DNA from: Candidatus Paceibacterota bacterium
GTDB taxonomy: Bacteria > Actinomycetota > Actinomycetes > Nanopelagicales > Nanopelagicaceae
Length of the DNA stretch: 64,000 nt
NCBI GenBank assembly: GCA_035530615.1
Contig: DATKUL010000001.1
Location: 372,001 to 436,000 of the forward strand
Direction of reading: 5' to 3'
Below are positions 51,126 to 59,805 of the stretch, piece by piece (position 1 is the first letter of the stretch; each line of letters starts with the position of its first letter). Below the pieces are notes generated by a model. That model had not been told where the DNA came from and did not search any database. It worked only from the letters and a program-made list of their open reading frames with translations. A program made the position numbers and the translations under genes.

Positions 51126-53288
51126 CTATTTGATCCGATAGGTCTTACTAAAGACAATCTTCTTGGCAATGGAGACAATCACAATATAGAGGCCCGGTTT
51201 CAGGGTGTTTTTCCCGATTTTAGCCTTTGACCCGTTGATGGTCACCGTGGCCGCGGCTCCGGTGACGGAGACCGTGAGGACGCGTTTGAGGATGTTGACC
51301 TTGACGATGGGGTTGGTTCCCGGCTGAGCGGTCGGGGTGGTGGTTGGCTTAGGGGTCGGCTTGGGGGTGGGTTTGGCAGTGGGCTTTGGGGTCGGGCCGG
51401 AGGGGACCAAGACTTGGATGGTGAAGGTCCTTTTCGCCCCGGCCAGGGTGGATGTGGGGGCTTGAGTGGCGGTGATTTTGGCGATCCCGATCCCGACCAC
51501 TTGAATCACCGAACCGGCAAATTTCACCACGGATAAATTAGCGGACTCATAACTCCACGGCGCAGTTGATGTCGAAGTAGGCGGAAGAATTTTCGGAATC
51601 GCTGACCCATAAACAATTTTAAGATTGGCAAAGTCGCCAGCAACGGAGCTCTCTTTGCCGGTTATCGTTGTTTGGACGGTATTGGATTGCGAATAGATTC
51701 CCGAAGGACTCTGCGTTGCACTCAGAGTTGAAACTCCAACTCCAACGATCACAACGGCGCCATCTTTTACAATTGCGACTTTCTTATTTGACGATGAGTA
51801 CGTCCACGTGCCACTCGAATCCGAGGTCGGTGGCTTGATCACGATTGGATCCTCGCTCACTCCACCATCGATTGGCGCGAAAGCACCTAGCGTCGGAATG
51901 TCTCCGTTGACGTGAACATTTATCGTTGCGGTTCCTGATTGCCAGAAAGATGTGGCGGCTTGCGTCGCAGTAATAATTGCCTTACCGGCACTCTTTACTT
52001 TGGCGACATCCCCCACAACTGCAACCACATCGGGGCGATCTGAAGAGAAAGTCCATGTGCCAGGTGAGGACGATGATGGCGGCGTTAAAGTGAAATCCGG
52101 GTCTCTTACGACTTTTTCAAGGTCACTCCACGTTCCAAGAGTGGGCGTCCCGACGACCGTGAAATTCATCGAAACTGGTTCGGATGGACCGTACGTACTC
52201 GTGGCAGCTTGCGTCGCGGTAATTTTAGTGACGCCTGGGTTGAGCATTGTGATCGTCGTGCCATTGATCGTTGCCACAGTTGGATCGGAAGAAATAAAAG
52301 TCCATGCACCGAGCGAACTAGATGTAGGTGAAGATAAAGTGACGGTGTGCGTCGTAGTTAAGTTGTAGGCAGTTGTTACATCCGGGAATGCGCCCACCGT
52401 TGGAAGGGCGCCTTGGATTGTCAGAGTCATCATCGCTGCCGCAGATGAAAAACCTCCGATCGGTGCTTGCGTAGCAGTAATAACGGTCGAACCAAATGCC
52501 AGCGGCGTGACGACATTTCCGACCAATCTGGCAACCGTTGAGTTTGAGGAGCTAAATGTCCAGGCACCCGGTGAGGATGAAGTCGGAGGGATGAGCGAAA
52601 GACTGGCGACACTGTCCTTCATAATTGTGATACTTCCGAAGGGACCGAGGGCAGGTTTGATCGCAATCACGGTGAGCGTCATAGGAACGGAAACTGAATT
52701 CCAATTCACTGACGCCCGTTGTGTCGCGGTAATAACTACCGTGCCCCCGTCCAACAAAGTCACCGTCTTGCCCGAGACCAGAGCAATCTGCGGATTTGAA
52801 GAGCTAAAAGACCAATCGGCATCCGAGGTGGATGTCGGCGCAGTGAGGGTGAAAGTTTTCGCAGTTATTTGCACGGACTGCGCGGGGAATACTCCAACTG
52901 TTGGAGTTCCGGCACTCACGCGGAGTTGAGTTGAACGCGAGCGTTCGGTAAACGTCCCAGATGCTGCCTGTGTCGCGGTAATCGTGGTTGTGCCAACAGA
53001 GTGAATTTGCGCAGTATCCCCCACGACCGTTGCAACGTTCGGGTTTGACGAGGTATAAGACCACGTACCAGGTGAGTTGGTTGTGGGATGAACGATCTGA
53101 ACCGACGTCACTCCATACGTCGCTGAGATGACGGGGAATGGCCCGAAAACCGTGAAAGTTGCTTGCGCCAGCGGAGGAATCACAATAGTTATGAGTGCTA
53201 GCACTACCGAAACAATTACACCTCGGCGAATCCGTTGAATGAGTCCATCAGTAAAAGGTCGTGGAGTCAGGAAAGTTGATTTTCGCAT
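51126..53288 (-). CDS. secreted protein with seven Ig-like repeats and a Pro/Lys/Thr linker
   Basis: The 720-residue protein has an N-terminal signal or anchor helix (about 22-42, cleavage at A-Q-A-T), then seven repeats of about 82-87 residues, each with P-P-T-S-S-S-x-G-x-W-T-F-S-S-S followed by V-A-x-V and I-T-A-T-Q-A, as in bacterial Ig-like (BIG2-type) domains. A P-K-P-T-P-K-P-T linker (about 645-665) leads to a small C-terminal domain. No sorting signal is seen. It is likely an adhesin or wall-linked stalk. ATG at 53288 is preferred; the frame opens at 53366. Confidence 0.72.
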   Translation of the reverse strand: MRKSTFLTPRPFTDGLIQRIRRGVIVSVVLALITIVIPPLAQATFTVFGPFPVISATYGVTSVQIVHPTTNSPGTWSYTSSNPNVATVVGDTAQIHSVGTTTITATQAASGTFTERSRSTQLRVSAGTPTVGVFPAQSVQITAKTFTLTAPTSTSDADWSFSSSNPQIALVSGKTVTLLDGGTVVITATQRASVNWNSVSVPMTLTVIAIKPALGPFGSITIMKDSVASLSLIPPTSSSPGAWTFSSSNSTVARLVGNVVTPLAFGSTVITATQAPIGGFSSAAAMMTLTIQGALPTVGAFPDVTTAYNLTTTHTVTLSSPTSSSLGAWTFISSDPTVATINGTTITMLNPGVTKITATQAATSTYGPSEPVSMNFTVVGTPTLGTWSDLEKVVRDPDFTLTPPSSSSPGTWTFSSDRPDVVAVVGDVAKVKSAGKAIITATQAATSFWQSGTATINVHVNGDIPTLGAFAPIDGGVSEDPIVIKPPTSDSSGTWTYSSSNKKVAIVKDGAVVIVGVGVSTLSATQSPSGIYSQSNTVQTTITGKESSVAGDFANLKIVYGSAIPKILPPTSTSTAPWSYESANLSVVKFAGSVIQVVGIGIAKITATQAPTSTLAGAKRTFTIQVLVPSGPTPKPTAKPTPKPTPKPTTTPTAQPGTNPIVKVNILKRVLTVSVTGAAATVTINGSKAKIGKNTLKPGLYIVIVSIAKKIVFSKTYRIK

Positions 53289-53459
53289 AAGGGAATTATC
53301 CCCGTTGTCTCGTGAGTTTCGGGGATTTAGCCACGGCTCACCGATAACAACTGTGTTATGAATCATTATGAAGTTAATCGCAATTGCCTGTTCTGAGTTG
53401 CTTCCATCATGAAATAGGAGAAGGCTTCAAGAGTTCGACGGTGAACGGAGAGGCCACCA

Positions 53460-54047
53460 ATGTTTCAAGTGCGTATTCATGGTCGTGGAGGACAGGGCGT
53501 TGTCACAGCCGCCGAACTTCTCGCGCAAGCTGCATTTTTTGAAGGTCGTCACGCTCAAGCGTTCCCGAGTTTTGGATCAGAACGAACGGGCGCACCAGTG
53601 GTCGCCTTTGCAAGAATTTCAGAGACCCCGATCAGGGTCCGCGAACCCGTAATGATGCCCGATGCGATCATTGTGCAGGATGAGACCCTTTTCCACGTCA
53701 TTGATGTCCTTAATGGACTCTCCCCCACTGGGGTTGTCGTTATTAATACAACTCACACGCTTGCCGAACTTGGCTTGGGCGAATTTGCCTCGACCAAGAT
53801 CCGCTTCGTCACGGTTCCGGCCGCCCAACTGGCAATGGAGCATCTGGGCAAACCCGTGCCAAATGCTGTTCTGTTGGGTGCATTCGCGGCCTTTACAAAT
53901 GTGGTCTCCCTTGACGCAGTAACTCGCGCAATCTCAGCCAGGTTTAGCAACAAACTTGCAACGGGTAACTCGTCCGCAGCCACCGCTGCCTTCGAGATTG
54001 TTCGCTCGCAACTCACTCTAGAGCACGGAGAGCCAGCACATGCTTAA
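53460..54047 (+). CDS. porG: 2-oxoacid:ferredoxin oxidoreductase gamma subunit (PorG-like)
   Basis: The 195-residue protein has the POR gamma pattern: F-Q-V-R-I-H-G-R-G-G-Q-G-V-V-T-A-A-E-L-L-A near the N-terminus and a mid G-S-E-R-T-G-A-P-V. It is part of the heteromeric enzyme that oxidises pyruvate (or another 2-oxoacid) with CoA and passes electrons to ferredoxin. GGAGAGG precedes the ATG. The alpha gene overlaps its end by 8 nt. Confidence 0.88.
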   Translation: MFQVRIHGRGGQGVVTAAELLAQAAFFEGRHAQAFPSFGSERTGAPVVAFARISETPIRVREPVMMPDAIIVQDETLFHVIDVLNGLSPTGVVVINTTHTLAELGLGEFASTKIRFVTVPAAQLAMEHLGKPVPNAVLLGAFAAFTNVVSLDAVTRAISARFSNKLATGNSSAATAAFEIVRSQLTLEHGEPAHA

Positions 54048-55230
54048 ACAAGTCGAAGGGTCAAAAGCGGTGGCAGATGCAGTAGCTTGTTGCCGCCCCG
54101 AAGTTATCTGCGCATATCCAATATCTCCACAAACACATATAGTCGAGGGATTAAGCAAGTTGGTGAAAGAAGGCACACTCAAGAACTGCGAGTTTGTCAA
54201 CGTCGAATCTGAATTTTCTGCCATGTCCGTCGCGATCGGCGCCAGTGCAACCGGCGCTCGCACGTACACAGCAACAGCCAGCCAAGGACTCCTCTACATG
54301 GTCGAAGCTGTATACAACGCCTCCGGTCTGGGATTGCCGATCGTTATGACAGTGGCCAATCGCGCCATCGGTGGACCAATAAATATTTGGAATGACCATA
54401 GCGATTCGATGTCACAACGCGACTCGGGCTGGATTCAGATGTATGCCGAAACCAACCAAGAAGCCGCTGATCTGCACGTTCAGGCTTTCAAAATCGCCGA
54501 GGAACTTTCACTACCCATCATGGTTTGTATGGACGGATTCATTCTTACCCACGCATCAGAGCAGGTGGACATCCCAGAGCAAGAACAAGTGGATGCTTAT
54601 CTTCCACCATTCGTACCGCGTCAGATCTTGGACCCAAATAATCCAGTCTCAATTGGGGCGATGGTTGGACCCGAAGCTTTCACAGAAGTGCGTTACTTAA
54701 TTCATGCGCGGACACTTCGTGCACTCGATGTAATTCCGAAGGCTTCTGAAGAATTTGAGAAAGTATTTCACCGCGAATCTGGCGGACTCGTCCGGCCCTA
54801 TTTCTGCGAAGATGCTGAAACAGTTGTTGTCGCACTCGGCTCGGTCCTGGGAACAATTAAAGATGTTGTGGACGAGCAACGTAGTCGCGGAGTTTCCATC
54901 GGCGTGCTTGGCATCACCACATTTCGACCCTTTCCCTTCGCAGCAGTACGCGAAGCTATATCAAAGGCAAAGCGGGTTATTGTCGTTGAGAAGGCATTCC
55001 AAGTCGGAATCGGCGGGATCGTTTCAGAGAACATCAAGGAGTCACTCTCTGGTCTTGATATCACGTCTTACTCAGTGATTGCCGGACTCGGTGGACGTCC
55101 CATCCTCAAAACTTCGTTAGATACACTATTTAACAAAGGCGTCGCTGATGCTCTCGAACCACTGGTGTTCCTGGATCTAGAGAAGGAAGTAGTAGAGCGA
55201 GAGAGTATTCGCGAGGGGGCAATGTCATGA
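54040..55230 (+). CDS. porA: 2-oxoacid:ferredoxin oxidoreductase alpha subunit (PorA-like)
   Basis: The 396-residue protein has the POR alpha domains: Y-P-I-S-P-Q-T-H-I near residue 26, S-E-F-S-A-M-S-V-A-I-G-A and the pyruvate-type N-R-A-I-G-G-P-I-N-I-W-N-D-H-S-D. The late G-S-V-L-G-T-I-K region is domain II. The last motif favours pyruvate over 2-oxoglutarate. The start overlaps porG by 8 nt and the end overlaps porB by 4 nt. Confidence 0.9.
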   Translation: MLKQVEGSKAVADAVACCRPEVICAYPISPQTHIVEGLSKLVKEGTLKNCEFVNVESEFSAMSVAIGASATGARTYTATASQGLLYMVEAVYNASGLGLPIVMTVANRAIGGPINIWNDHSDSMSQRDSGWIQMYAETNQEAADLHVQAFKIAEELSLPIMVCMDGFILTHASEQVDIPEQEQVDAYLPPFVPRQILDPNNPVSIGAMVGPEAFTEVRYLIHARTLRALDVIPKASEEFEKVFHRESGGLVRPYFCEDAETVVVALGSVLGTIKDVVDEQRSRGVSIGVLGITTFRPFPFAAVREAISKAKRVIVVEKAFQVGIGGIVSENIKESLSGLDITSYSVIAGLGGRPILKTSLDTLFNKGVADALEPLVFLDLEKEVVERESIREGAMS

Positions 55231-56234
55231 CGACAACCCCCGTAAAGTTTTATCAGGTTGGCAGTTTCGCAGTCGGTAATCGACTCCTTCCGCCCGAGAT
55301 GGGTTCAGTACAGTCCGATAGCGAACGTACCAATGCACTTACATCTGGGCACCGCGCATGCCAGGGATGCGGTGAAGCACTCGGAGCAAGGTATGCGCTC
55401 GATGCCGCGATGCGCGCGACCGATGGAAATCTAATCGCGGTCAATGCCACTGGGTGCTTAGAAGTCTTCTCTACTCCGTATCCAGAAAGTTCATGGAGAA
55501 TTGCCTGGCTTCATTCCCTCTTTGGCAACGCCCCTGCAGTAGCCACAGGAGTCGCAGCTGCTCTTAAAGCAAAAGGCCGCACTGAGATCCGTGTGGTTGG
55601 ACAAGGCGGAGATGGCGCAACCGTCGACATTGGTTTTGGTCCGCTCTCTGGAATGTTCGAGCGAAATGACGATGTCCTCTTTATTTGTTATGACAATGAG
55701 GCGTACATGAATACGGGCGTGCAGCGCTCAGGTGCCACACCACCAGCTGCGCGCACTGCCACAACTCAGGCTGTCGGAACCGAGCCGGGCAATGTTTTTG
55801 GCCAAGGTAAAAACCTTCCCCGCATTGCAATGGCTCATGAGATTCCCTACGTCGCAACAGCAACAGTCGCCGACCTACGAGATCTTGAAGCGAAAGTAAC
55901 TCGCGCAATGCAGATTCGCGGTGCGCGATACCTTCATATTCTGGTTCCCTGCCCTCTCGGCTGGGGATCGGAATCCTGTGACACGATCCGCATTGCACGC
56001 CTGGCAACACAGAGCGGTCTCTTCCCCGTGTTTGAAGCAGAGCATGGGGAAGTCACCTCATCCACGCCCATTCGCCAACTAGCAAAAGTCGAGGAATATT
56101 TGAAATTACAGGGTCGCTATGCGCATCTGTTTAGACCAAATCGGAGAGATGACGTAATCGACCACCTGCAATCAATGGCGGACAAAAATATCCAGCGTTA
56201 CAACTTGCTCCCAACCGATGGGGAGGCAAAGTAA
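55227..56234 (+). CDS. porB: 2-oxoacid:ferredoxin oxidoreductase beta subunit (PorB-like)
   Basis: The 335-residue protein is the thiamine diphosphate subunit: C-Q-G-C-G-E near residue 46 (cluster ligands), G-Q-G-G-D-G-A-T-V-D-I-G and Y-D-N-E-A-Y-M-N-T-G (ThDP/Mg2+ motif G-D-G...N). A late cysteine in C-P-L-G-W and E-S-C-D probably completes the 4Fe-4S site. Starts with ATG overlapping porA (ATGA). Confidence 0.92.
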   Translation: MTTTPVKFYQVGSFAVGNRLLPPEMGSVQSDSERTNALTSGHRACQGCGEALGARYALDAAMRATDGNLIAVNATGCLEVFSTPYPESSWRIAWLHSLFGNAPAVATGVAAALKAKGRTEIRVVGQGGDGATVDIGFGPLSGMFERNDDVLFICYDNEAYMNTGVQRSGATPPAARTATTQAVGTEPGNVFGQGKNLPRIAMAHEIPYVATATVADLRDLEAKVTRAMQIRGARYLHILVPCPLGWGSESCDTIRIARLATQSGLFPVFEAEHGEVTSSTPIRQLAKVEEYLKLQGRYAHLFRPNRRDDVIDHLQSMADKNIQRYNLLPTDGEAK

Positions 56235-57856
56235 TGGAACAACCGTATGCAATCACACTTGGTGTTGAAACCAGCCTGGCAAATCACACTGGATCGTGGC
56301 GCGTAGAACGCCCTCAATATGTGAACTTGATGCCGCCCTGCAACAACGCATGTCCAGCAGGAGAGAACATTCAGAATTGGCTATACATCGCAGAAGATGG
56401 GTCGTATGAAGCCGCCTGGCGGGCGCTGGTTATTGAAAATCCCTTTCCGGCAATCATGGGTCGGGTTTGCTACCACCCCTGCCAAACCGTCTGCAGCCGT
56501 GCCCAGTTGGACGAAGCGGTCGGAATTAACTCGGTAGAACGCTTTCTCGGAGATCATGCCATTGAGAAAGGCTGGAGCATTCCTGTCACGGCCGAGCCAA
56601 CGGGACGTCGCATTCTGATTGTTGGTGCGGGACCTGCGGGATTATCAGCTGCCTACCATCTTCGTCGACTTGGTCACGATGTCACCGTGCGGGATTCCAT
56701 GAATGCTCCCGGCGGAATGATGCGCTACGGAATTCCAAAATATCGACTCCCGCGCGAAATATTGGATGCCGAAATCAAACGAATTGCGGATATGGGTGTT
56801 CGATTTGAAATGAATACTCGCCTCACAGATGTGCGAGACGCCATCGAAGAGGGATTTGATGCAGCTTTCCTGGCAGTAGGAGCGCACATCAGCAAACGCG
56901 CATATATTCCCGCCGGGGAGGCGGCTCGAATCCTGGATGCTATTTCAGTTCTGCACGATGTCGAAGATGGACAGGCCCCGCTGTTAGGTCGAAAGGTCGT
57001 TGTCTATGGCGGTGGAAATACCGCAATTGACGTCGCAAGAACGGCCAAGCGACTTGGCGCAGAAGAGTCGATCATTGTTTATCGACGCACGCGCGAAAAG
57101 GCGCCGGCCAACGACACAGAAATTAAAGAGGCCCTGGAAGAGGGCATCCTCATTAAATGGCTCTCTACTATTAAGCAGGCCGATGAGGGGCATCTCACGG
57201 TTGAAAAAATGAAGTTGGATGAGAAAGGATTCCCGCAACCCACAGGTGAATTCGAAGAATTAGAGGCCGATTCACTCGTTCTGGCTCTCGGTCAAGAATC
57301 TGATCTCACCCTTCTTCAAGGAGTCCCTGAACTTGAAGTTATCGACGGGGTAGTGAAAGTGGACTCCACGATGATGACCGGCTATCCGGGAATCTTCGCG
57401 GGTGGAGACATGGTGCCTGCCGAACGGACAGTGACCACGAGTATTGGCCATGGCAAGAAAGCCGCGCGCAACATTGATGCCTGGTTGCGCAAGATCGAAT
57501 ACCAAGGCGCGGAGAAACCGGCAGTCGTTGAATATAAAGATTTGAATCCTTGGTACTACTCAGATGCCCCTCACGCGGTACGCCCGCGATTAGAGGGCGC
57601 GCGACGCGCCACCAACTTTGATGAGGTCGTGCAAGGACTCGATGAATCTACGGCTCTCTATGAGGCGCGGCGTTGTATGTCTTGCGGAAACTGTTTTGAA
57701 TGCGACAACTGTTTCGGGGTCTGCCCGGACAATGCCGTGATCAAACTCGGGCCTGGTAAAGGCTTTGAATTTAATCTCGATTACTGCAAGGGATGCGGTA
57801 TCTGCGTCTCTGAATGCCCATCAGGATCCATCATCATGATTCCAGAGAAGAGTTGA
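56234..57856 (+). CDS. GltD-like FAD/NAD(P) oxidoreductase fused to a 2x[4Fe-4S] ferredoxin
   Basis: The 540-residue protein has an N-terminal Fer4-type region (P-P-C-N-N-A-C-P-A-G-E-N-I, C-Y-H-P-C-Q-T-V-C), an FAD site G-A-G-P-A-G-L-S-A-A, an NAD(P) site Y-G-G-G-N-T-A-I-D-V-A-R, and a C-terminal ferredoxin (about 475-540) with C-M-S-C-G-N-C and C-D-N-C plus C-K-G-C-G-I-C-x-x-x-C-P. It replaces the separate delta ferredoxin of POR and probably moves electrons between ferredoxin and NAD(P)H. It shares one base with porB (TAATG). Confidence 0.88.
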   Translation: MEQPYAITLGVETSLANHTGSWRVERPQYVNLMPPCNNACPAGENIQNWLYIAEDGSYEAAWRALVIENPFPAIMGRVCYHPCQTVCSRAQLDEAVGINSVERFLGDHAIEKGWSIPVTAEPTGRRILIVGAGPAGLSAAYHLRRLGHDVTVRDSMNAPGGMMRYGIPKYRLPREILDAEIKRIADMGVRFEMNTRLTDVRDAIEEGFDAAFLAVGAHISKRAYIPAGEAARILDAISVLHDVEDGQAPLLGRKVVVYGGGNTAIDVARTAKRLGAEESIIVYRRTREKAPANDTEIKEALEEGILIKWLSTIKQADEGHLTVEKMKLDEKGFPQPTGEFEELEADSLVLALGQESDLTLLQGVPELEVIDGVVKVDSTMMTGYPGIFAGGDMVPAERTVTTSIGHGKKAARNIDAWLRKIEYQGAEKPAVVEYKDLNPWYYSDAPHAVRPRLEGARRATNFDEVVQGLDESTALYEARRCMSCGNCFECDNCFGVCPDNAVIKLGPGKGFEFNLDYCKGCGICVSECPSGSIIMIPEKS

Positions 57857-57857
57857 A

Positions 57858-58184
57858 ATGATCGTATGCGTACCAGTGACGAAGTCACACGATGTAGATC
57901 CACGTTGGGGAAGAGCAGATTGGGTGGCTCTGGCCGAGGTTGATGCAGGAGAGATAGTCGACTGGCGCGAGATCGAAGTCTCTTGGAGTACTTTGCATGA
58001 TGAAGGTACCGATGGGTCACACCACGCACGCGTCGTAAAATTTCTTCGCGACAATAATGTCAACGTTGTTGTCTGTCACCACATGGGCGATGGCATGACG
58101 CGCATGCTAAAAACGATGGAAATACCTGTCCATCTCGGAGCAAGTGGAGATGCGAAAACCGCCATTCAAGTCGCTATTTCGTGA
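57858..58184 (+). CDS. NifX/NafY-type dinitrogenase cofactor-like protein
   Basis: The 108-residue protein fits the small Nif-type domain (PF02579-like): M-I-V-C-V-P-V-T near the start, D-P-R-W-G-R-A-D and C-H-H-M-G-D-G-M. Such proteins bind iron-molybdenum or iron-sulfur precursors; outside nitrogen fixers they occur beside iron-sulfur enzymes. It starts 1 nt past the flavoprotein stop and is likely part of the POR operon; a role in maturation is inference. No nif genes are in view. Confidence 0.8.
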   Translation: MIVCVPVTKSHDVDPRWGRADWVALAEVDAGEIVDWREIEVSWSTLHDEGTDGSHHARVVKFLRDNNVNVVVCHHMGDGMTRMLKTMEIPVHLGASGDAKTAIQVAIS

Positions 58185-58600
58185 ATCCCATATTTCTTAT
58201 CCCACCACTCTCGCGCCAGAGCTAACAATTGTGGCTCGGTAAGCCTCGTAACATCGACATCTAAATTGTCCGCAACCTTCTTGGCCAACCCTGGATATTT
58301 CTTCTCAAAATAATCCATAAGGACGGGGTATGCACTTCCTTTTCCGTCGCCATGGGTAATAAGTAAAACTTCTTTCGCTGGCTCAAGTGCTTCGGCGATA
58401 TTTTTTAGATAATCGACGGTATAAACATCGACGCCACGCATGTGATGAAACTGGGCCATACGGACATGGTGGTGACGCGTAAACGGATTGCGTGCTTTCA
58501 CCTCATCATGCTCAGCGCCTCGTTCCAAATCTGGACCAAAGATTCGAGCTTCGTCCTGTGTAACAACTGCTACCGCAAACTGACCCGTGATATCTGACAT
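58166..58600 (-). CDS. small protein resembling eRF1 domain 3 (BaeRF-like)
   Basis: The 144-residue protein has A-V-A-V-V-T-Q-D-E-A-R-I-F at the start and D-Y-L-K-N-I-A-E-A-L, L-L-I-T-H-G-D-G-K-G, Y-F-E-K-K-Y-P-G-L-A-K-K-V at 65-110, reminiscent of the C-terminal (eL30-like) domain of bacterial eRF1-like proteins. The middle is rich in histidine (R-H-H-H-V-R, H-H-M-R). The call is uncertain. It overlaps the NifX-like gene by 19 nt at the 3' end. Confidence 0.55.
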   Translation of the reverse strand: MSDITGQFAVAVVTQDEARIFGPDLERGAEHDEVKARNPFTRHHHVRMAQFHHMRGVDVYTVDYLKNIAEALEPAKEVLLITHGDGKGSAYPVLMDYFEKKYPGLAKKVADNLDVDVTRLTEPQLLALAREWWDKKYGIHEIAT

Positions 58601-58668
58601 GACATGCCTCCAGAGGAGATTGATAACTCAACCCTACCCTTCTGGGCTGATTGGTGGGGAGTCAGGGT

Positions 58669-58694
58669 GTAGCACAAAAATACTATTGTGCTAC
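58669..58694. promoter_or_regulatory. operator palindrome of the Phd/VapC module
   Basis: GTAGCACAA (58669-58677) is the exact complement of TTGTGCTAC (58686-58694), with an 8-nt spacer, ending 9 nt before the antitoxin ATG. Autorepression by the antitoxin is the likely use. Confidence 0.7.
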
Positions 58695-58703
58695 CTTTCT
58701 TCC

Positions 58704-58988
58704 ATGAGTTCAGGTATCAAGCAAGTAGGAGTAAGGAAACTCCGCCAAGATGCCAGCGGAGTACTCCGGGAAGTAAAAGCTGGAGCATCGGTGGAAATCA
58801 CCGAGCATGGTCGGCCCGTGGCTCGCATAATTCCGATCGTTGCTTCTCTCTGGGAGGACTACTTTGCCGCTGGCTTGGCGCTGCCATCCGCTATCGAAGA
58901 TTGGCGCCCTAGTAAAAAAAGAATCAGAATCAAAGGCGGAAAAACCAGCACTCAGATCTTGATTGAGATGAGAGCGCAAGAAGATTGA
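58704..58988 (+). CDS. Phd-type antitoxin of a VapC toxin
   Basis: The 94-residue protein has the Phd/YefM region V-G-V-R-K-L-R-Q-D-A-S-G-V-L-R-E-V, then V-E-I-T-E-H-G-R-P-V-A-R-I-I-P-I. The ATG at 58704 is preferred to the open frame from 58587 because the operator lies in that extra part. Its stop overlaps the toxin start by 4 nt. Confidence 0.85.
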   Translation: MSSGIKQVGVRKLRQDASGVLREVKAGASVEITEHGRPVARIIPIVASLWEDYFAAGLALPSAIEDWRPSKKRIRIKGGKTSTQILIEMRAQED

Positions 58989-59371
58989 ATTGGTATCTAG
59001 ATAGTTCGGCCATTCTCAAACTTATCTTCCAGGAAGACGAATCCAATGCTTTGGTTCGCACAATTACCGATCAATGCGTCACATCTAGCATCTCCCGCAT
59101 TGAAGTTATTCGCATTGTGCAACGCACGAATCCAGGCAGTCTTGGCTTCGCCAGAGAAGAATTATCAAAACTGATTCTTGTACCTATTAGCGAAGCAGTT
59201 ATTCGTATTGCCGAATCTTTCGCCGGTTTGACGACACTTAGATCCCTGGATGCTATCCACGTCGCAAGTGCCCTCTTAGTTCAAAACTCCATTGGAGGCT
59301 TAATCACCTACGACATGACGATGGCCCGAAATGCCAGAGAGTTGGGACTCGTTGTTCAATCCCCTGCCTAG
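58985..59371 (+). CDS. VapC-family PIN-domain RNase toxin
   Basis: The 128-residue protein has the PIN-domain acidic residues: D in Y-L-D-S-S-A, E in R-I-E-V-I-R, D in L-R-S-L-D-A-I-H and the last in I-T-Y-D-M-T-M-A. VapC toxins cut tRNA or rRNA. The start is TTG at 58985 overlapping the antitoxin stop. A weak hairpin (TAGATCAC 59369-59376 and GTGATCTA 59387-59394) lies at its end, possibly a terminator between convergent genes. Confidence 0.87.
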   Translation: MNWYLDSSAILKLIFQEDESNALVRTITDQCVTSSISRIEVIRIVQRTNPGSLGFAREELSKLILVPISEAVIRIAESFAGLTTLRSLDAIHVASALLVQNSIGGLITYDMTMARNARELGLVVQSPA

Positions 59372-59415
59372 ATCACAGAGGAAAGAGTGATCTAAGCCCG
59401 GGACTGAAAGGTTGC

Positions 59416-59583
59416 TTATTTCTTGCCAAATAGCTTGGTGAAGAAGTTCGGCTCCACTGGGTCATTAGCGTGGCCTTGGCAACGCGCGGACTTAGAAACA
59501 CCTTTCAACGCAATCTCGATGTGGTTACCGCAACCGCTCCACGTTGGTTTTCCGCACTTGCGACATGTTGTTCTGCTGCACAT
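59416..59583 (-). CDS. 55-residue Cys-rich protein, copy 1
   Basis: Read as M-C-S-R-T-T-C-R-K-C-G-K-P-T-W-S-G-C-G-N-x-I-E, then a stretch ending F-T-K-L-F-G-K-K. Cysteines are spaced C-x4-C-x2-C-x7-C, which suggests a small zinc ribbon. A purine-rich GGTAAG precedes the ATG. It is paralogous to the 37-residue protein at 59654. Similar tiny M-C-x-x-x-T-C-x-x-C-x-K proteins exist in many bacteria; function unknown. Confidence 0.7.
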   Translation of the reverse strand: MCSRTTCRKCGKPTWSGCGNHIEIALKGVSKSARCQGHANDPVEPNFFTKLFGKK

Positions 59584-59653
59584 TTTCTTACCGTTCCCTA
59601 TCTATTTCATTGGTTATGGATGAGTATTTTCTTCAATCGTTCTTATTACTGAA

Positions 59654-59767
59654 TTAACAGTTGCAACGATCCTGCTCTGGTACGCCCCACAGCGCATCTT
59701 CAATATGATTGCCGCAACCTGACCAGCTTGGTTTCTTGCAGACATAACATGTAACTCTGGAACACAT
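59654..59767 (-). CDS. 37-residue Cys-rich protein, copy 2
   Basis: Read as M-C-S-R-V-T-C-Y-V-C-K-K-P-S-W-S-G-C-G-N-H-I-E at the N-terminus and D-R-C-N-C at the end. It shares most of its first 23 residues with the gene at 59416. GGGAGAG precedes the ATG. It is the gene nearest to the 34-bp palindrome at 59806-59839 and may be controlled by it. Metal or persulfide binding is inference. Confidence 0.75.
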   Translation of the reverse strand: MCSRVTCYVCKKPSWSGCGNHIEDALWGVPEQDRCNC

Positions 59768-59805
59768 TTTCTCTCTCCCTTTTTCGAACAGGTGGTTAAG
59801 TCGCA

